Part shown: one piece after another, positions 36,581-46,600 of the stretch
How the letters are laid out: each line of letters opens with the position of its first letter
Position numbering within the stretch: the stretch's first letter is position 1
Origin: Phytohabitans suffuscus
GTDB lineage: Bacteria > Actinomycetota > Actinomycetes > Mycobacteriales > Micromonosporaceae
Direction of reading: 5' to 3'
Length of the DNA: 64,000 bases
NCBI RefSeq assembly: GCF_011764565.1
Contig: NZ_AP022871.1
Span: forward strand, 1,426,001 to 1,490,000
Notes under the pieces: model-generated
What the model was told of the DNA's origin: nothing
The model's database searches: none
The model's input: the letters and a program-made list of their open reading frames with translations, nothing else
Position numbers and translations under genes: made by a program

Positions 36581-38574
36581 TTAAAGCGGAGAATCACCGG
36601 CCTTCCGGACGTGACGCCCAAGTGGTATCGGGAGTTGCACGCGCACCTCCGTGCCACGCCGCTCACCAGGCGTGACCACGCACTCACCGCCCAGCTCGGC
36701 CGCCCGCTCGCGCATCGACTCCAGCCCGACGCCGATGTGGCCGTTGCCGTCGGAGATGATGCCGATGCCGTCGTCGACCACGTCGATACTGAGCGTCCGG
36801 TCAGCGTCGACGGTGATGCGGCAGCTCTCCGCCTTCGCGTGCTTGGCCACATTGGTCAGTGCCTCGCTGACGATGCGGTACGCCGCCACCTCGATCGCCG
36901 CGGGCAGGCCGTCCAGGTGCGCGGCGACGTGCAGGTCGATGCTGAGCGACGGGCTGTGGAAGCGCTGGCACTGGGCCCGCAGCGCGGCCTCCAGCCCACG
37001 GTCCAGCTCCGGCGGCCGGTGCAGGTGGTCGAGCAGCTGCCGCACCTCGGAGCGGCACACCTGCAGGTCCTCCGTCATGTCTTCGAGGATGCGGCGCACC
37101 CGCTCCGGCTCGCCGGACGCCTTTCGGGCCGCCCGCACCTGCATGCCGATACCGGTCAGCGCGGGCCCCACGCCGTCGTGCAGGTCGCGGCGCAGCCGCT
37201 TGCGCTCCTCCTCGCGGGCGTTGATGAGCCGCTCGCGGGACTCCTGCAGGTCGCGGATGAGCCGGGTCGCCTCGGTCACCGCCGCGAAGTACTGCGCCAC
37301 ATCGGCCAGCAGGCGCCGCTCCCGCTGGTTGAACCGGTCGCCCACGCCCCGCGTCGCCACGAGGAGCTGGCCGAGCGTCTCGCCGCGGGCCACCATGTCG
37401 AACTCCTCCAGCTGCGTGCCGGTGCGCCCGTGCTCGGCGACCAGCCGCGAGCCGTCCGAAGTGGACACGCGTACCGCCACGTACGGCACCCGGAGCGAGC
37501 CCGCGATCGCCTTGGTGAGCAGCGGCAGCATCGCGTCCGGGTCGGCGGTCTGCCCGTGCAGGTCGGCGAGGTTGACGATCACCTTGTACGGGTCGTCGCG
37601 CTGGCCGTAGAGCAGGCGGTCGACGAGGCGCTGCACCCGCCGGCGCACCGGCTCGAACGTCACCGCGATCATGCCGGTGGCGACCAGCGAGGCGTTGGAG
37701 GTGCTGCCGCGCATCACCAGGTCGCGCAGGATCGCCACGATCGCCACGAAGCCGCCGATCAGCAGCAGCGTCATGACCAGCCACACGACCGAGCGGTTGA
37801 TCACGCGGTCGAGGTCGTACAGCCGGTAGCGCAGCACCGCCACGGTCATGCCGAGCGGGATCGCGGCGGCGGCCAGCGCCCAGGCCCCGGTCAGGCCGAA
37901 GCCCTCCAGCACCAGCGCGACAGGGAGGAACGCCGCGGCCGGCAGCAGGCAGGACAGCTGCTGGCGGGTCTCCCCCACGGACCGGCGCCACCGCACCGCG
38001 AGGGACGCCACGACCGCGAGCAGGCCGGCGCCGACCGCCAGTATCGCGATCTTCGCCACGCCGTCGAGCAGCCGCGCCCGGTCGGTGAGCGGGGTGCCGG
38101 CGACCGTCACGAGGTCGCGCGGGTGGTCGATCGCCGCCACCGCCAGCGCGGCCGCCGCGACCACCGTGGCCGCCGTGATCCCGATCGCCGCGATCCGCCA
38201 GCGCGGCGAGGGCAGCCGCCCGTCCGGGAAGTACAGCAGGGCCAGCACGACGAGCCCGAGCGGCGGCCACCCCGACCACTGGGCGAACCACGCGAAGGGC
38301 AGCCATCCCGCCCAGCTCGCCGCTACCAGCGAAGCGCACGCGGCCGCGCCGGCGGCGAACATGAGCCGGCCCACCGGATGCCCGCGCACACCGGCGACCA
38401 CCAGCGCGCCCAGCGGGGCGAAGACCGCCAGCCCCGCCGTCAGCACCAGCGCCCGCGGCGCGACCGCCTCCTCGTCGAGCAACTGTCCGATGAGGACCAG
38501 CAGCGCGACCCCACCCCGGCGGCCGCGGCGGCTGCCCGCCGCGGCTTTCGTCTCGCGCCGGCGACGTCCCCCAT
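36581..38574 (-). CDS. Membrane sensor histidine kinase, NarX-type (one frameshift near N-terminus in this sequence)
   Basis: Kinase partner of the adjacent NarL-type regulator. The N-terminal third is hydrophobic with several membrane helices (ALVLTAGLAVFAPLGALVV, WPPLGLVVLALLYFPDGRL, VWLVMTLLLIGGFVAIVAIL). A GAF-like region follows, then the HisKA_3 phosphoacceptor EEERKRLRRDLHDGVGPALT and the ATP-binding domain (VSEALTNVAKHAKA, DVVDDGIGI, GLESMRERAAELGG). From its in-frame ATG at 38482 it would lack its first helix. Adding one base to the CCCC run at 38509-38512 joins an upstream frame starting ATG 38574 (MGDVAGARRKPRRAA), which has GGAGGAG upstream, giving 664 aa. Confidence 0.83.
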
Positions 38575-38627
38575 CACTCCTCCAACCGAACGCCGATCGC
38601 CACCGCCCGCGGCGTCCCCACCAACGG

Positions 38628-39107
38628 TCAGTGCGCCCAGAAGTTGTGCCACCAGCTGCCGTCGTGCAGCGGCTGGACGGGTCCGGCGCCAGCGTACGAG
38701 TGGGAGAAGATCGGTTCGAGTAGTACGTAGCAGTCTGGCAGGCTCCGGCCTTCCAGGACCGCGAGGTTGCTGAGCGCCTCGTCGCGCGTCACCTTGGGCT
38801 CGTGCCGGGCGATGCGGACGTCGACGCTGCTGGCCAGGTTGGCCCGCGTGGTGTAGAGGCGCTGCTGGACGCCCGGCGGGTTGGCCGGCGTGCCGGAGTC
38901 CTTGAGGCCGGTCAGCGCCCCCGTGTCGCTGAGCACCGGCACGAGCTTGCGCCCCTGCACGTCGAAGAACTCGATCGACTTGAGCTGTCCGGGCTTGATC
39001 TCCCGGGTGTCCACGAGGCTCTGCACGTCACGGTAGACGTGCACCATCGTGTTGCTGGTGGCGATCACGAAGAGTGGGCCGCCGCTTGCCTGTTTCAGGG
39101 TGCTCAT
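38628..39107 (-). CDS. Hypothetical protein
   Basis: 159-aa soluble protein with no recognised family. MSTLKQASGGPLFVIATSNT opens the sequence; the middle (SIEFFDVQGRKLVPVLSD) looks like a beta-rich segment, and the C-terminus is aromatic (YAGAGPVQPLHDGSWWHNFW). No signal peptide, membrane helix or Cys motif stands out. It ends 53 bp before the histidine kinase start on the same strand. Codon use is like its neighbours, so it is probably a real gene. Confidence 0.65.
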   Translation of the reverse strand: MSTLKQASGGPLFVIATSNTMVHVYRDVQSLVDTREIKPGQLKSIEFFDVQGRKLVPVLSDTGALTGLKDSGTPANPPGVQQRLYTTRANLASSVDVRIARHEPKVTRDEALSNLAVLEGRSLPDCYVLLEPIFSHSYAGAGPVQPLHDGSWWHNFWAH

Positions 39108-39183
39108 GCTGCGCTCCTCCCGCGCGGTGAGAACCGTCGAGAGGAGCCTTGGCCACGGGGCGTCCCATCCGCGCCTGACGAAC

Positions 39184-39202
39184 GTCCCGCGACTCGCGGG
39201 AC
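39184..39202 (-). terminator. Small hairpin downstream of azlD
   Basis: GTCCCGCG, loop ACT, CGCGGGAC: a perfect 8-bp stem 31 nt after the azlD stop. A weak terminator candidate without U-tract. Confidence 0.5.
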
Positions 39203-39233
39203 TTCGCGCCGCCCGCCGCTTCCGCCGGTCCGC

Positions 39234-39635
39234 CTACGGGACGCCGGCCAGGCGCAGCAGTGCGGCGGTGGCCGCGGCGGAGATGACCACGACGACGAAC
39301 GGGGCTCCGCCGCCCGCGCCCGCCTCGCCCACCGGGCGCCCCGAGCGGCCCGCCATCGCCGCGATGCTCCGCGCGGCGGACCTCACCAGCAGCGAGGGCC
39401 TGCGCCAGGCCAGCACCGCGCCGACCGCGACCCCCAGCGGCCGTGAGACGCCGGCGAACGCGCCGGACTCGGTCAGCGCCGCGGTGCCGGCCAGCGCGGC
39501 CAGCAGCGCGGCCGCGGCGAGCGGCAGCATCCGCCGCAGCGGGGCCGGCAGGTCGAACCGGTCGTGCAGCACCACACCGGCGAGGCGGAAGGCGTACGTC
39601 CCGACGGCCAGGGCCACGATCACGGCGATCAGCAT
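39234..39635 (-). CDS. azlD: AzlD-family branched-chain amino acid exporter subunit
   Basis: 133-aa membrane protein, the small subunit of the AzlCD exporter. Helices include MLIAVIVALAVGTYAFRLAG, MLPLAAAALLAALAGTAAL and PFVVVVISAAATAALLRLAG; TYAFR near the start is the family signature. It is longer than the usual 100-110 aa owing to a Ser/Arg/Gly-rich loop (RSAARSIAAMAGRSGRPVG) before the last helix. It overlaps azlC by 7 nt, as is common in this pair. Confidence 0.85.
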   Translation of the reverse strand: MLIAVIVALAVGTYAFRLAGVVLHDRFDLPAPLRRMLPLAAAALLAALAGTAALTESGAFAGVSRPLGVAVGAVLAWRRPSLLVRSAARSIAAMAGRSGRPVGEAGAGGGAPFVVVVISAAATAALLRLAGVP

Positions 39636-40309
39636 GCGAGCCTCCCGGGGCGACGGCGCATCAGCAACAGACCGCTCAGGGCGAGCAGCACGGGCAGTCC
39701 GGCCGGCAGCAGCGGGGTCGTGACGACGGCGACCAGCGCGCCGGCCAGCGCGACGTCGCGGGTCTGCCTGTCGCGCAGCGAGGGCAGCAGTAGCGCGATC
39801 AGCCCGGCGGGGAACGCCGCGTCCAGCCCGAGCGCGTCCGTGTCGCCGACCGCCTCGCCGAGCAGTACGCCGAGCACGCCGCCGATGTTCCAGCTCACGA
39901 AGAGGGTGGCACCGGTCAGCCAGTACGCCCGGCGGCGGCTGGCCGGGTCGGGCTGGGCCATCGTGAACGCGACCGTCTCGTCAACCAGGATGTGGCTGCC
40001 GACCAGCCGCCGGCGCCAGCTCGTACCGACCGCGTCCGCGACGGCCAGGCCGAAGGGCAGGTGGCGGGCGTTGAGCAGCAGGCCGGCGAAGACCGCGGCG
40101 AACGGGTTGCCGGCCGCGACCAGGCCCACGGCCATGAACTGGGCACCACCGGCGAAGACCACCAGCGACATGGTGATCACGGCCCAGGCGGGCAGGCCGG
40201 ACGCGACCCCGATGGCGCCGAACGACATGCCGACCGCGAACACGGCCAGCCCGATCGCGCCGACGTCCCGCACCAGTGAACGCTCGGTCGTTCGCTCTGC
40301 CGTACGCAT
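39629..40309 (-). CDS. azlC: AzlC-family branched-chain amino acid exporter
   Basis: 226-aa membrane permease; the AzlCD family exports leucine-type or other amino acids. Signature segments: VFAVGMSFGAIGVASGLPAW, SLVVFAGGAQFMAVGLVAAG and LLLNARHLPFGLAVAD. SHILVDETVAFTMAQ is also conserved in the family. I chose ATG 40309 (MRTAERTTERSLVRD); the open frame continues upstream into the regulator region. It is divergent from the XRE-cupin regulator, which probably controls it through the inverted repeat between them. Confidence 0.88.
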   Translation of the reverse strand: MRTAERTTERSLVRDVGAIGLAVFAVGMSFGAIGVASGLPAWAVITMSLVVFAGGAQFMAVGLVAAGNPFAAVFAGLLLNARHLPFGLAVADAVGTSWRRRLVGSHILVDETVAFTMAQPDPASRRRAYWLTGATLFVSWNIGGVLGVLLGEAVGDTDALGLDAAFPAGLIALLLPSLRDRQTRDVALAGALVAVVTTPLLPAGLPVLLALSGLLLMRRRPGRLAC

Positions 40310-40322
40310 AGTATGAAATAGT

Positions 40323-40342
40323 GAACACCTCTCACGGTGTTC
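40323..40342. promoter_or_regulatory. Operator-like inverted repeat between azlC and its regulator
   Basis: GAACACC (40323-40329) and GGTGTTC (40336-40342) form a perfect 7-bp inverted repeat with a 6-nt spacer, 14 nt from the azlC start and 23 nt from the regulator start. It is a natural binding site for an XRE dimer controlling both genes. Confidence 0.6.
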
Positions 40343-40364
40343 GTCAAGTCGAACGGATCGGACG

Positions 40365-40925
40365 ATGGACCGAACAGCACCGCCGCTCGCCACGATCGCC
40401 GCCGCGCTGCGCCGCGAGCGGGAGCGGGCCGGCATCTCCCTCACCGAGCTGGCCCGCCGCGCGGGGATCGCCAAGTCGACGCTCTCCCAGCTCGAGGCGG
40501 GCGCCGGCAACCCCAGCGTGGAGACGCTCTGGTCGCTGGGCGTGGCGCTCGGCGTGCCGTTCAGCCGGCTGGTCGAGCCGCCGACCCCGGCGGTCCGCGT
40601 CATCCGGGCCGGCGAGGCGCCGGGCATCCGCTCCGAGCAGGCCGACTTCACCGGCATCCTGCTCTCGGTCGGCTCCCGGCACGCGCGGCGGGACATCTAC
40701 CTGGTCGAACTGGACCCGGGCGCGCTGCGCAAGGCCGAGGCGCACATCCCGGGGAGCGTCGAGCACATGATCGTGGCCCGGGGGCGGGTGCGCACCGGCC
40801 CGGCCGCCGAGCCGGTCGAGCTGCGCCCCGGCGACTACGCGGCGTTTCCCGGGGACGTGGAGCACGTGTACGAGGCGCTGGAGCCGGACACGCTCGTCGT
40901 GCTCGTCATGGAGCACCCGGACTGA
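40365..40925 (+). CDS. XRE-family regulator with C-terminal cupin domain
   Basis: 186-aa one-component regulator. The N-terminal helix-turn-helix (RERAGISLTELARRAGIAKS, TLSQLEAGAGNPSVETLW) is followed by a cupin sensor domain (SVEHMIVARGRVRTGP, LRPGDYAAFPGDVEHVYEAL). Such proteins commonly sit beside azlCD, and the layout here is divergent with a shared inverted repeat. The ligand is probably an amino acid, by inference. Its 3' end overlaps the convergent ABC ATPase gene by 20 nt. Confidence 0.9.
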   Translation: MDRTAPPLATIAAALRRERERAGISLTELARRAGIAKSTLSQLEAGAGNPSVETLWSLGVALGVPFSRLVEPPTPAVRVIRAGEAPGIRSEQADFTGILLSVGSRHARRDIYLVELDPGALRKAEAHIPGSVEHMIVARGRVRTGPAAEPVELRPGDYAAFPGDVEHVYEALEPDTLVVLVMEHPD

Positions 40926-41856
40926 GGTACAGCCGGGTCACCACCTCCTCGATGTCCGGCTCCTCGATCGCCAGGTCGCGGAGCGCGGGGAGGGCGGCCA
41001 GCCGCGCGATCACCGGTGCGGCCGGACCGTCCACTGTGAACACGAGTCGCCGCCCGTCGGCCTCGACCACCGCGCCCTCCGGCGGCTCGGCGACCGGCTC
41101 GTCCAGGTCGACCACGACCCGGCGGCGCGAGCCGTACCGCGCGTGCAGCGCCTCGATGCTCCCGTCGTGCACCACCCGGCCGTGGTCGATCACGACGAGC
41201 CGCCGGCAGAGCCGCTCGATGTCGGCCAGGTCGTGCGTGGTGAGCACCAGCGTGACGTCGCCGCCCGCGCCCAGCTCGGCCAGGAACGAGCGCACCGCCT
41301 GCTTGCTCACCACGTCGAGCCCGATCGTCGGCTCGTCCAGAAAGAGCACCTCGGGGCCGTGCAGCAGCGCGGCGGTCAGCTCACCGCGCATCCGCTGCCC
41401 CAGCGAGAGCTGGCGCACCGGCGTGTCCATGAACTCGTCGAGGTCGAGCAGCCCCCGGCAGCGGCGCAGCCGGGCGGCGTGGTCGGCGGCGGGCACCTGG
41501 TAGATGTGGCGCAGCAGGTCGAACGAGTCGCGCAGCGGCAGGTCCCACCACAGCTGCGACCGCTGCCCGAAGACCACGCCGATCCGCCGCGCCAGCCGGG
41601 TGCGCTGCGGCACCGGCACCAGCCCGCACACCCGCGCCCGGCCGGCCGAGGGTGTGAGGATGCCGGTCAGCATCTTGAGCGTGGTCGACTTGCCGGCGCC
41701 GTTCGGCCCGATGTAGCCGAGCATCTCGCCCCGCTCCACCCGCAGGTCGACGCCGTCGACCGCGGCCACCACCCGTTTCTCCCGGCGCAGCCGCCCGACC
41801 TTGACCCGGACCGTGAACTCCTTGCGCAGCCCGTGCGCCTCGATGACCGCCGTCAT
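40906..41856 (-). CDS. ABC transporter ATP-binding protein
   Basis: 316-aa ATPase for the two ABC-2 permeases upstream. Walker A is GPNGAGKSTTLKML, the signature LSLGQRMRGELTAALLHGPE, Walker B VLFLDEPTIGLD, and the His switch LTTHDLADIE. WWDLPLRDSFDLLRHIYQVP is typical of the subfamily paired with DUF990/ABC-2 permeases. The C-terminal 80 residues form a regulatory extension. I chose ATG 41856, which overlaps the permease stop by 4 nt (ATGA). Export of an unknown compound is inferred. Confidence 0.9.
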   Translation of the reverse strand: MTAVIEAHGLRKEFTVRVKVGRLRREKRVVAAVDGVDLRVERGEMLGYIGPNGAGKSTTLKMLTGILTPSAGRARVCGLVPVPQRTRLARRIGVVFGQRSQLWWDLPLRDSFDLLRHIYQVPAADHAARLRRCRGLLDLDEFMDTPVRQLSLGQRMRGELTAALLHGPEVLFLDEPTIGLDVVSKQAVRSFLAELGAGGDVTLVLTTHDLADIERLCRRLVVIDHGRVVHDGSIEALHARYGSRRRVVVDLDEPVAEPPEGAVVEADGRRLVFTVDGPAAPVIARLAALPALRDLAIEEPDIEEVVTRLYLSPGAP

Positions 41857-42653
41857 GACCCCGTACTCCGGTAGTGCCTGATGCCGACCCGCCACACCGC
41901 GGTGGCGGCCACCGCCGCGACCACCGCGACCGAGGGCGACGCGTACCCCACCCAGACCGGCAGGCCCAGCGGGTCGGCGCGGCCCAGGAGGGCCAGCGCC
42001 GGGTAGTAGGCGACGAAGGCGAAACCCATGCCGTACGCGAACAGGCGCCGAAACCATCCACTGTAGACAGTTATCGGGTACGACGTGAAGTCGCGCCCGC
42101 CGTACGTGAAGGCGTTGCCGATCTCGCCCGTCTCCACCCACCAGAACGCCACCGCCGCGCTCACCACGAAGATGGCCGAGAAGAACACCATGCCGGCCAG
42201 CGGGGCGGCCACCACGAGCGCGACCCGCCCCGGCGTCCACTCGATGCCGGCGGTGGCCGCCGCGACGACCAGCACTCCCGTGCCGAAGGCGCACCGCGAG
42301 GCCTTGCGCAGCGGCAGGTCCATCAGCAGCAGTTGGGGCAGCGCGCCGAGCGGGCGTACCAGGACCGCGTCGAGCAGGCCGGTACGCACGTAGAACTTGA
42401 TCCGCTCGATGTTGCCGACCGCGAGGTCCGCCGCGGCGAACGCGCACGACGAGAGCCCCACGACGAGCAGCGCCTCGTGGAGCGTGAAGCCGCCGAGCGT
42501 ACGGCTGACCCGGAAGAGCACCAGCACGGTCGCCACGTCCATGACGGTGGCGAAGACGTTCGTGCTCAGCTCCAGCGCGAACGACGCGCGGTACGACGTG
42601 AGCGAGCGGGCCTGGCCGCGGAAGAGCGCCACGTACGGGCGCAGGTCAACCAC
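41853..42653 (-). CDS. ABC-2 type permease
   Basis: 266-aa membrane protein with about six helices: MVDLRPYVALFRGQARSLTS at the N-terminus, NVFATVMDVATVLVLFRVSR, VALVVAAPLAGMVFFSAIFV and PSVAVVAAVAATAVWRVGIR. The segment RTGLLDAVLVRPLGALPQLL (coupling-helix region: D-x-x-L-x-R-P) is characteristic of this ABC-2 subfamily. It overlaps both the ATPase (4 nt) and the second permease (8 nt), forming one operon. Confidence 0.85.
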   Translation of the reverse strand: MVDLRPYVALFRGQARSLTSYRASFALELSTNVFATVMDVATVLVLFRVSRTLGGFTLHEALLVVGLSSCAFAAADLAVGNIERIKFYVRTGLLDAVLVRPLGALPQLLLMDLPLRKASRCAFGTGVLVVAAATAGIEWTPGRVALVVAAPLAGMVFFSAIFVVSAAVAFWWVETGEIGNAFTYGGRDFTSYPITVYSGWFRRLFAYGMGFAFVAYYPALALLGRADPLGLPVWVGYASPSVAVVAAVAATAVWRVGIRHYRSTGS

Positions 42654-43452
42654 CCTGGATCACCAGCTTCCGCTCGGCGCGCCGCTGCACCCACCGGCAC
42701 GCGGCCAGCAGCAGCACCACCCACACCGCCTGGAGCGCGACAAGCCCGGCCTGCGTCGCCGGCGGGTCCCGCTCGACGACCACGTCCAGGGGCGTCTGCA
42801 GCAGGCTCGGGAACGGCGTGCCGATCCACAGTGCCACCGCGACCCAGTCCGGGAGGAAGCGCAGCGGGAAGTACAGGCCGGCGAGCACGCCCGAGCCGAG
42901 CGCCCACGCGATCATCGGGCCGCGTACGTCCTGCAGCCAGTAGGCGGAGGCGTTGACCAGGTAGCGGCAGCCGAAGCAGGCCAGCACGGCCAGGCTCGTG
43001 GACACGAGGAAGAGCGGCCCGGTGACCCAACGCTTCGGCAGGTACATGTCGAAGAAGAGCAGGCCGGTCACGACCGGCGGGACGAGCCGGGTGAGCACGG
43101 CGTGCCCGGCCCGCCCGAGGTCGGTGGCCAGGTAGCTGAGCACCGGGTTGACCGGGCGGAGCAGGTCACTGGCCACGTCGCCGGTGCGGATGCGGTCGGC
43201 GAGGTCGGTCCAGCCCCAGAGGAGTACCACGGCCAGGAGCCCCTGCCCGACCCAGACGAAGGTGGCCAGTTGCGCGCGGTCGTAACCACCGGCGAGTCCG
43301 TGCGCCGCCGCGCCCGCGACGGCCAGCAGGACGTAACAGCGGAGGAAGCCGAAGACGGTGTTGGTGAACGCGCCCGCGATGGTCGCCTGGCGATATGTCG
43401 AGTAGCGCCGGAAGCCCGATCCGGTTATGGCGGTAAATGTCCGAAAGGGCAC
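42646..43452 (-). CDS. ABC-2 type permease, first gene of exporter operon
   Basis: 268-aa membrane protein paralogous to the following permease. Shared features are the N-terminal cytoplasmic helix with FRRYSTYRQATIAGAFTNTV, the coupling segment IRTGDVASDLLRPVNPVLSY and about six helices ending in GLVALQAVWVVLLLAACRWV. The start is uncertain: GTG 43452 (MPFRTFTAITGS) has no ribosome site, while the frame is open upstream with no clear family similarity. The three genes likely encode a heterodimeric permease plus ATPase. Confidence 0.82.
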   Translation of the reverse strand: MPFRTFTAITGSGFRRYSTYRQATIAGAFTNTVFGFLRCYVLLAVAGAAAHGLAGGYDRAQLATFVWVGQGLLAVVLLWGWTDLADRIRTGDVASDLLRPVNPVLSYLATDLGRAGHAVLTRLVPPVVTGLLFFDMYLPKRWVTGPLFLVSTSLAVLACFGCRYLVNASAYWLQDVRGPMIAWALGSGVLAGLYFPLRFLPDWVAVALWIGTPFPSLLQTPLDVVVERDPPATQAGLVALQAVWVVLLLAACRWVQRRAERKLVIQGG

Positions 43453-43671
43453 GACAACGTTTTGATGTACCCGGCGGGCGCCAGTGGCGTTGACCGAATC
43501 CACGCCGATACCCTCTTTCACGACCGCGCAGCACCCCGAGCCGGGAGACTCTACCCGGTGCGTGCGAGGGCACAGCGATACATTTTCCGACGAGGTGAGA
43601 TCGGCCGTGAGCGAAGCCACGACGGGCTCGCGGCCGAACGTGGCCTACTTTCGCCTCCCTCGGGAGGTGAC

Positions 43672-46600
43672 GTGAGCGAGGACTTCATCGGATACCGGCG
43701 CGGCCCGGACGAGCCCACGTGGGTCCACGAGCGCACCGACGAGTGGGAGGCGCTGCACCCCAGCCTGCGCTACCCCGGCGACACCGGCCGTGACCAGCTC
43801 CCGCCGGACGAGCCCGACGACCTGGCCCGCCGCCGCCCCGAGGCCACCGGTCGCGGTTCCGCCTCGGTGCCACCCCGCTCCGGCGCCGGCGTGTACCCGG
43901 CCAGCGCCCGCCCCGCCGACCTGCCCGTCGCCAAGCCCGTCTCGGCCCAGGACCGCGGGCTCCCGGTGCCCCCGCCGAGCGGCGGCGGGATCCGCTGGAG
44001 CCCGGCACCCACCCCGGGCCGCCCACCGGCCGCCGCACGCGGTCGCAGCCAGCCCGGCAGCGCCGGCCCCACCACGCCCGGCGACCCCCGCGACCCCCGC
44101 GACCCCGTGACGGCCAGCGCGGCCGTGGCGGGCCCGAGCAGGACCCGCGCTACGGCCCCGGACGCCAGGACGAGCGCTGGGCCGGGGGCGACGCGCGCGG
44201 CCCCGGACGCGCGGATCCCCAGGACGAACGGCGGCCGGCGGACGGCCGCGGCGCTCCGCCCGGCCGCGACGGCTGGGCGGCCGAAGACGCTTGGGGCCAG
44301 GACCCCCGCCCCGTCTCCCCCGGCCGCGGCGGCCGGGGCAGCGCACCGGTGCCGGGCGGCCGCGGTGTCGCCCCAGGTCCGGGCGGACGTCCGGGTCAGG
44401 GCGGCGGTCCGGGCGGCGTTTCGGGCGGCGTTTCGGGCGGCGTTTCGGGCGGCGTTTCGGGCCGCCAGGGCGGCGGTCCCGGCGGCGGGCCCGGCCCCGG
44501 TGGACGCGGTGCGCACGGCGGCCGGGACGAGCGCTGGCCCGACGCACCCGGTGACCGGCGGCCAGCCGCGAGCGGCCCGGACGAGCGCTGGCCCGACGCA
44601 TCCGGTGACCGCCGCCCGGCCGCGGGCGGCCTGGACGAGCGCTGGCCTGACGCGCCCGGTGACCGGCGCCCGGCCGCGGGCGGCCAGCGCCACCACGCCG
44701 GCGACCAGGCCGGCCAGCGCCAGGACGAGCGTTGGGGTGAGCCGGCGGGCGGCCCCGGCGGGCGTGGTAGGCCGGATGCGGGCGCCCACAGCGGCCGCGG
44801 CGGGCCGGAAGCCGGCGCCCCTCCCAGCAGGCGCGGCGGGTCCGACGCCACTTCCGGCGGTCGCGGCGGGTCCGACGCCGCTGCCGCTGGTCGAGGCGGG
44901 CGCGACGCCGCTTTCGGCGGTCGAGGCGGGTCCGAGGCCGCTTCCGGTAGTCGAAGCGGGCCCGCCGATGTCCGCCGGGGCGAGCCGGGCGGGCGCGGTG
45001 AGCCGGACGAGCGGTGGGGCGGCGACCGCCGGCAGCCGGCCGCACACGAGACCTGGGCCACGGAGCCGACCGGCGCCCGCCCGCCCGCGGGGGCGCGCGA
45101 AGGCCGGTCCGCTCCGGACGCGGGCGGCGAGCGCTGGGCCGGGCCGGCCGGGCCGGGCGCCGGTGACGGGCGGCGCGGCGGCCATCGCGACGAGGCGTGG
45201 TCGGCCGGTGACGGGCGCCGCGGTGGCGAGCGGCCGGGCTGGGACAGCGCACCCCCGGCAGGTCGCGCGACACCTCCGGGACGCGGTCAGCCACCCGGTC
45301 CTGCGGGCCGCGGCCAGCCCGCCGCCTACGACCAACCCGGCGCCTACGACCAGCCCGGCGCCTATGACCAGCCCGCCGCGTACGACCAGCCCGGCGGCTA
45401 CGAGCGGCCTGCCGCGTACGACCAGCCCGGCGGTTATGACCAACCTGGCGGCTACGAGCAGCCCGCCGGGTATGAGCAGCCCGGCGGCTACGAGCAGTCG
45501 GGTGGGTATGAGCAGGCCGCCGCGCACGGCCAGGCGCCGGCGCGCGGGCAGGGTCGCGCACAGCCAGCCGCCGATCGCGCGCAGCCGGGACGCGCCCAGC
45601 AGCCAGGACCGGGTCAGGGGTCGGGTCATGCCCGGGTGCCCGGCCACGGTCAGGGACAAGGGACGGGCCGGGTCGCCCCGGCCGCGGCGAGCGCGCAGGC
45701 ACCGCCGGTCACAGAGCCGGCCCGGGGTGGCCCGCCGCCGCTGATCGAGTCGACCCGGCCGGCGGTGGCACCGTTCCCGGAGCCGGCGAGCCCGATGCGC
45801 TGGGTGCCACCACCGGGCTCCGGCGACCAGCCCTCCACAGAAGACCAGCCACCAGCCGACCGCGGCGCTCCACCACCAGCTGACCGCAGCGGTCCACCAT
45901 GGAGCGACCGCGGCGCTCCACCACCCGACGACCACAGCGGTCCACCACCGAGCGACCGCGGCGGCCAGCCACCCGGCGACCGCGGAGGTCCATCACCGAG
46001 CGACCGCGGCGCTCCACCACCCGACGACCGCGACACTCCGGCACCCGCCGACCGCGGAGGTCCGCCACCTGGCCACCGCGGAGGTCCACCACCGAGCGAC
46101 CGCATCGCTCCGGCACCGGCCGATCGCGGAGGTCCGCCAGCGGGCGAGCGAGGCGGTCCCATAGAACGCGGCGGTCCAAGGCCAAGCGACCACAGCGGAC
46201 CACCAAGCGACCACAGCGGACCACCGCCAAGCGACCGCGGCGGACCACCGCCGGGCGAGTGGGAGCCGCCGGCCGCCGAGCCCGACCGCCCACCGGCGGA
46301 CGCCGGCCCCTCGCCCGCGAGCCCGCGGCGCGAACCGACTCCGGCCGAGGCCGGCTGGTTCACCGCCAGCCCCACGGACCCCACGTCCCCGGCGCCACCC
46401 GCGCCGCCGGAGCACACCGGAAAGGTGTCGATGGATCGCTCCGATGTCCTCGTCCCGGCACCCCCGGTCCCACCGGCCGGCCCGGTGTCGCCGGCGCCGG
46501 TGTCCGCCGTACCGGTCTCGCCGGCCGCCGCGCTGGCCAGCCCGGTGTCCGCGCCTCCCGGGGGCGCCCCGGACCTCCAGGCGCGGGCCGATGCCGGCGC

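Noticed and set aside
44100..44110. Programmed ribosomal frameshifting in the long repeat protein
   Set aside because: The break has the same form (one missing C in a C run) as in qcrB, lpdA and others, so a common sequence error explains it better; no stimulatory hairpin was evident.
44411..46265. Short repeat arrays as a possible CRISPR locus
   Set aside because: Units are contiguous, multiples of three, without spacers, and encode a continuous repetitive protein.
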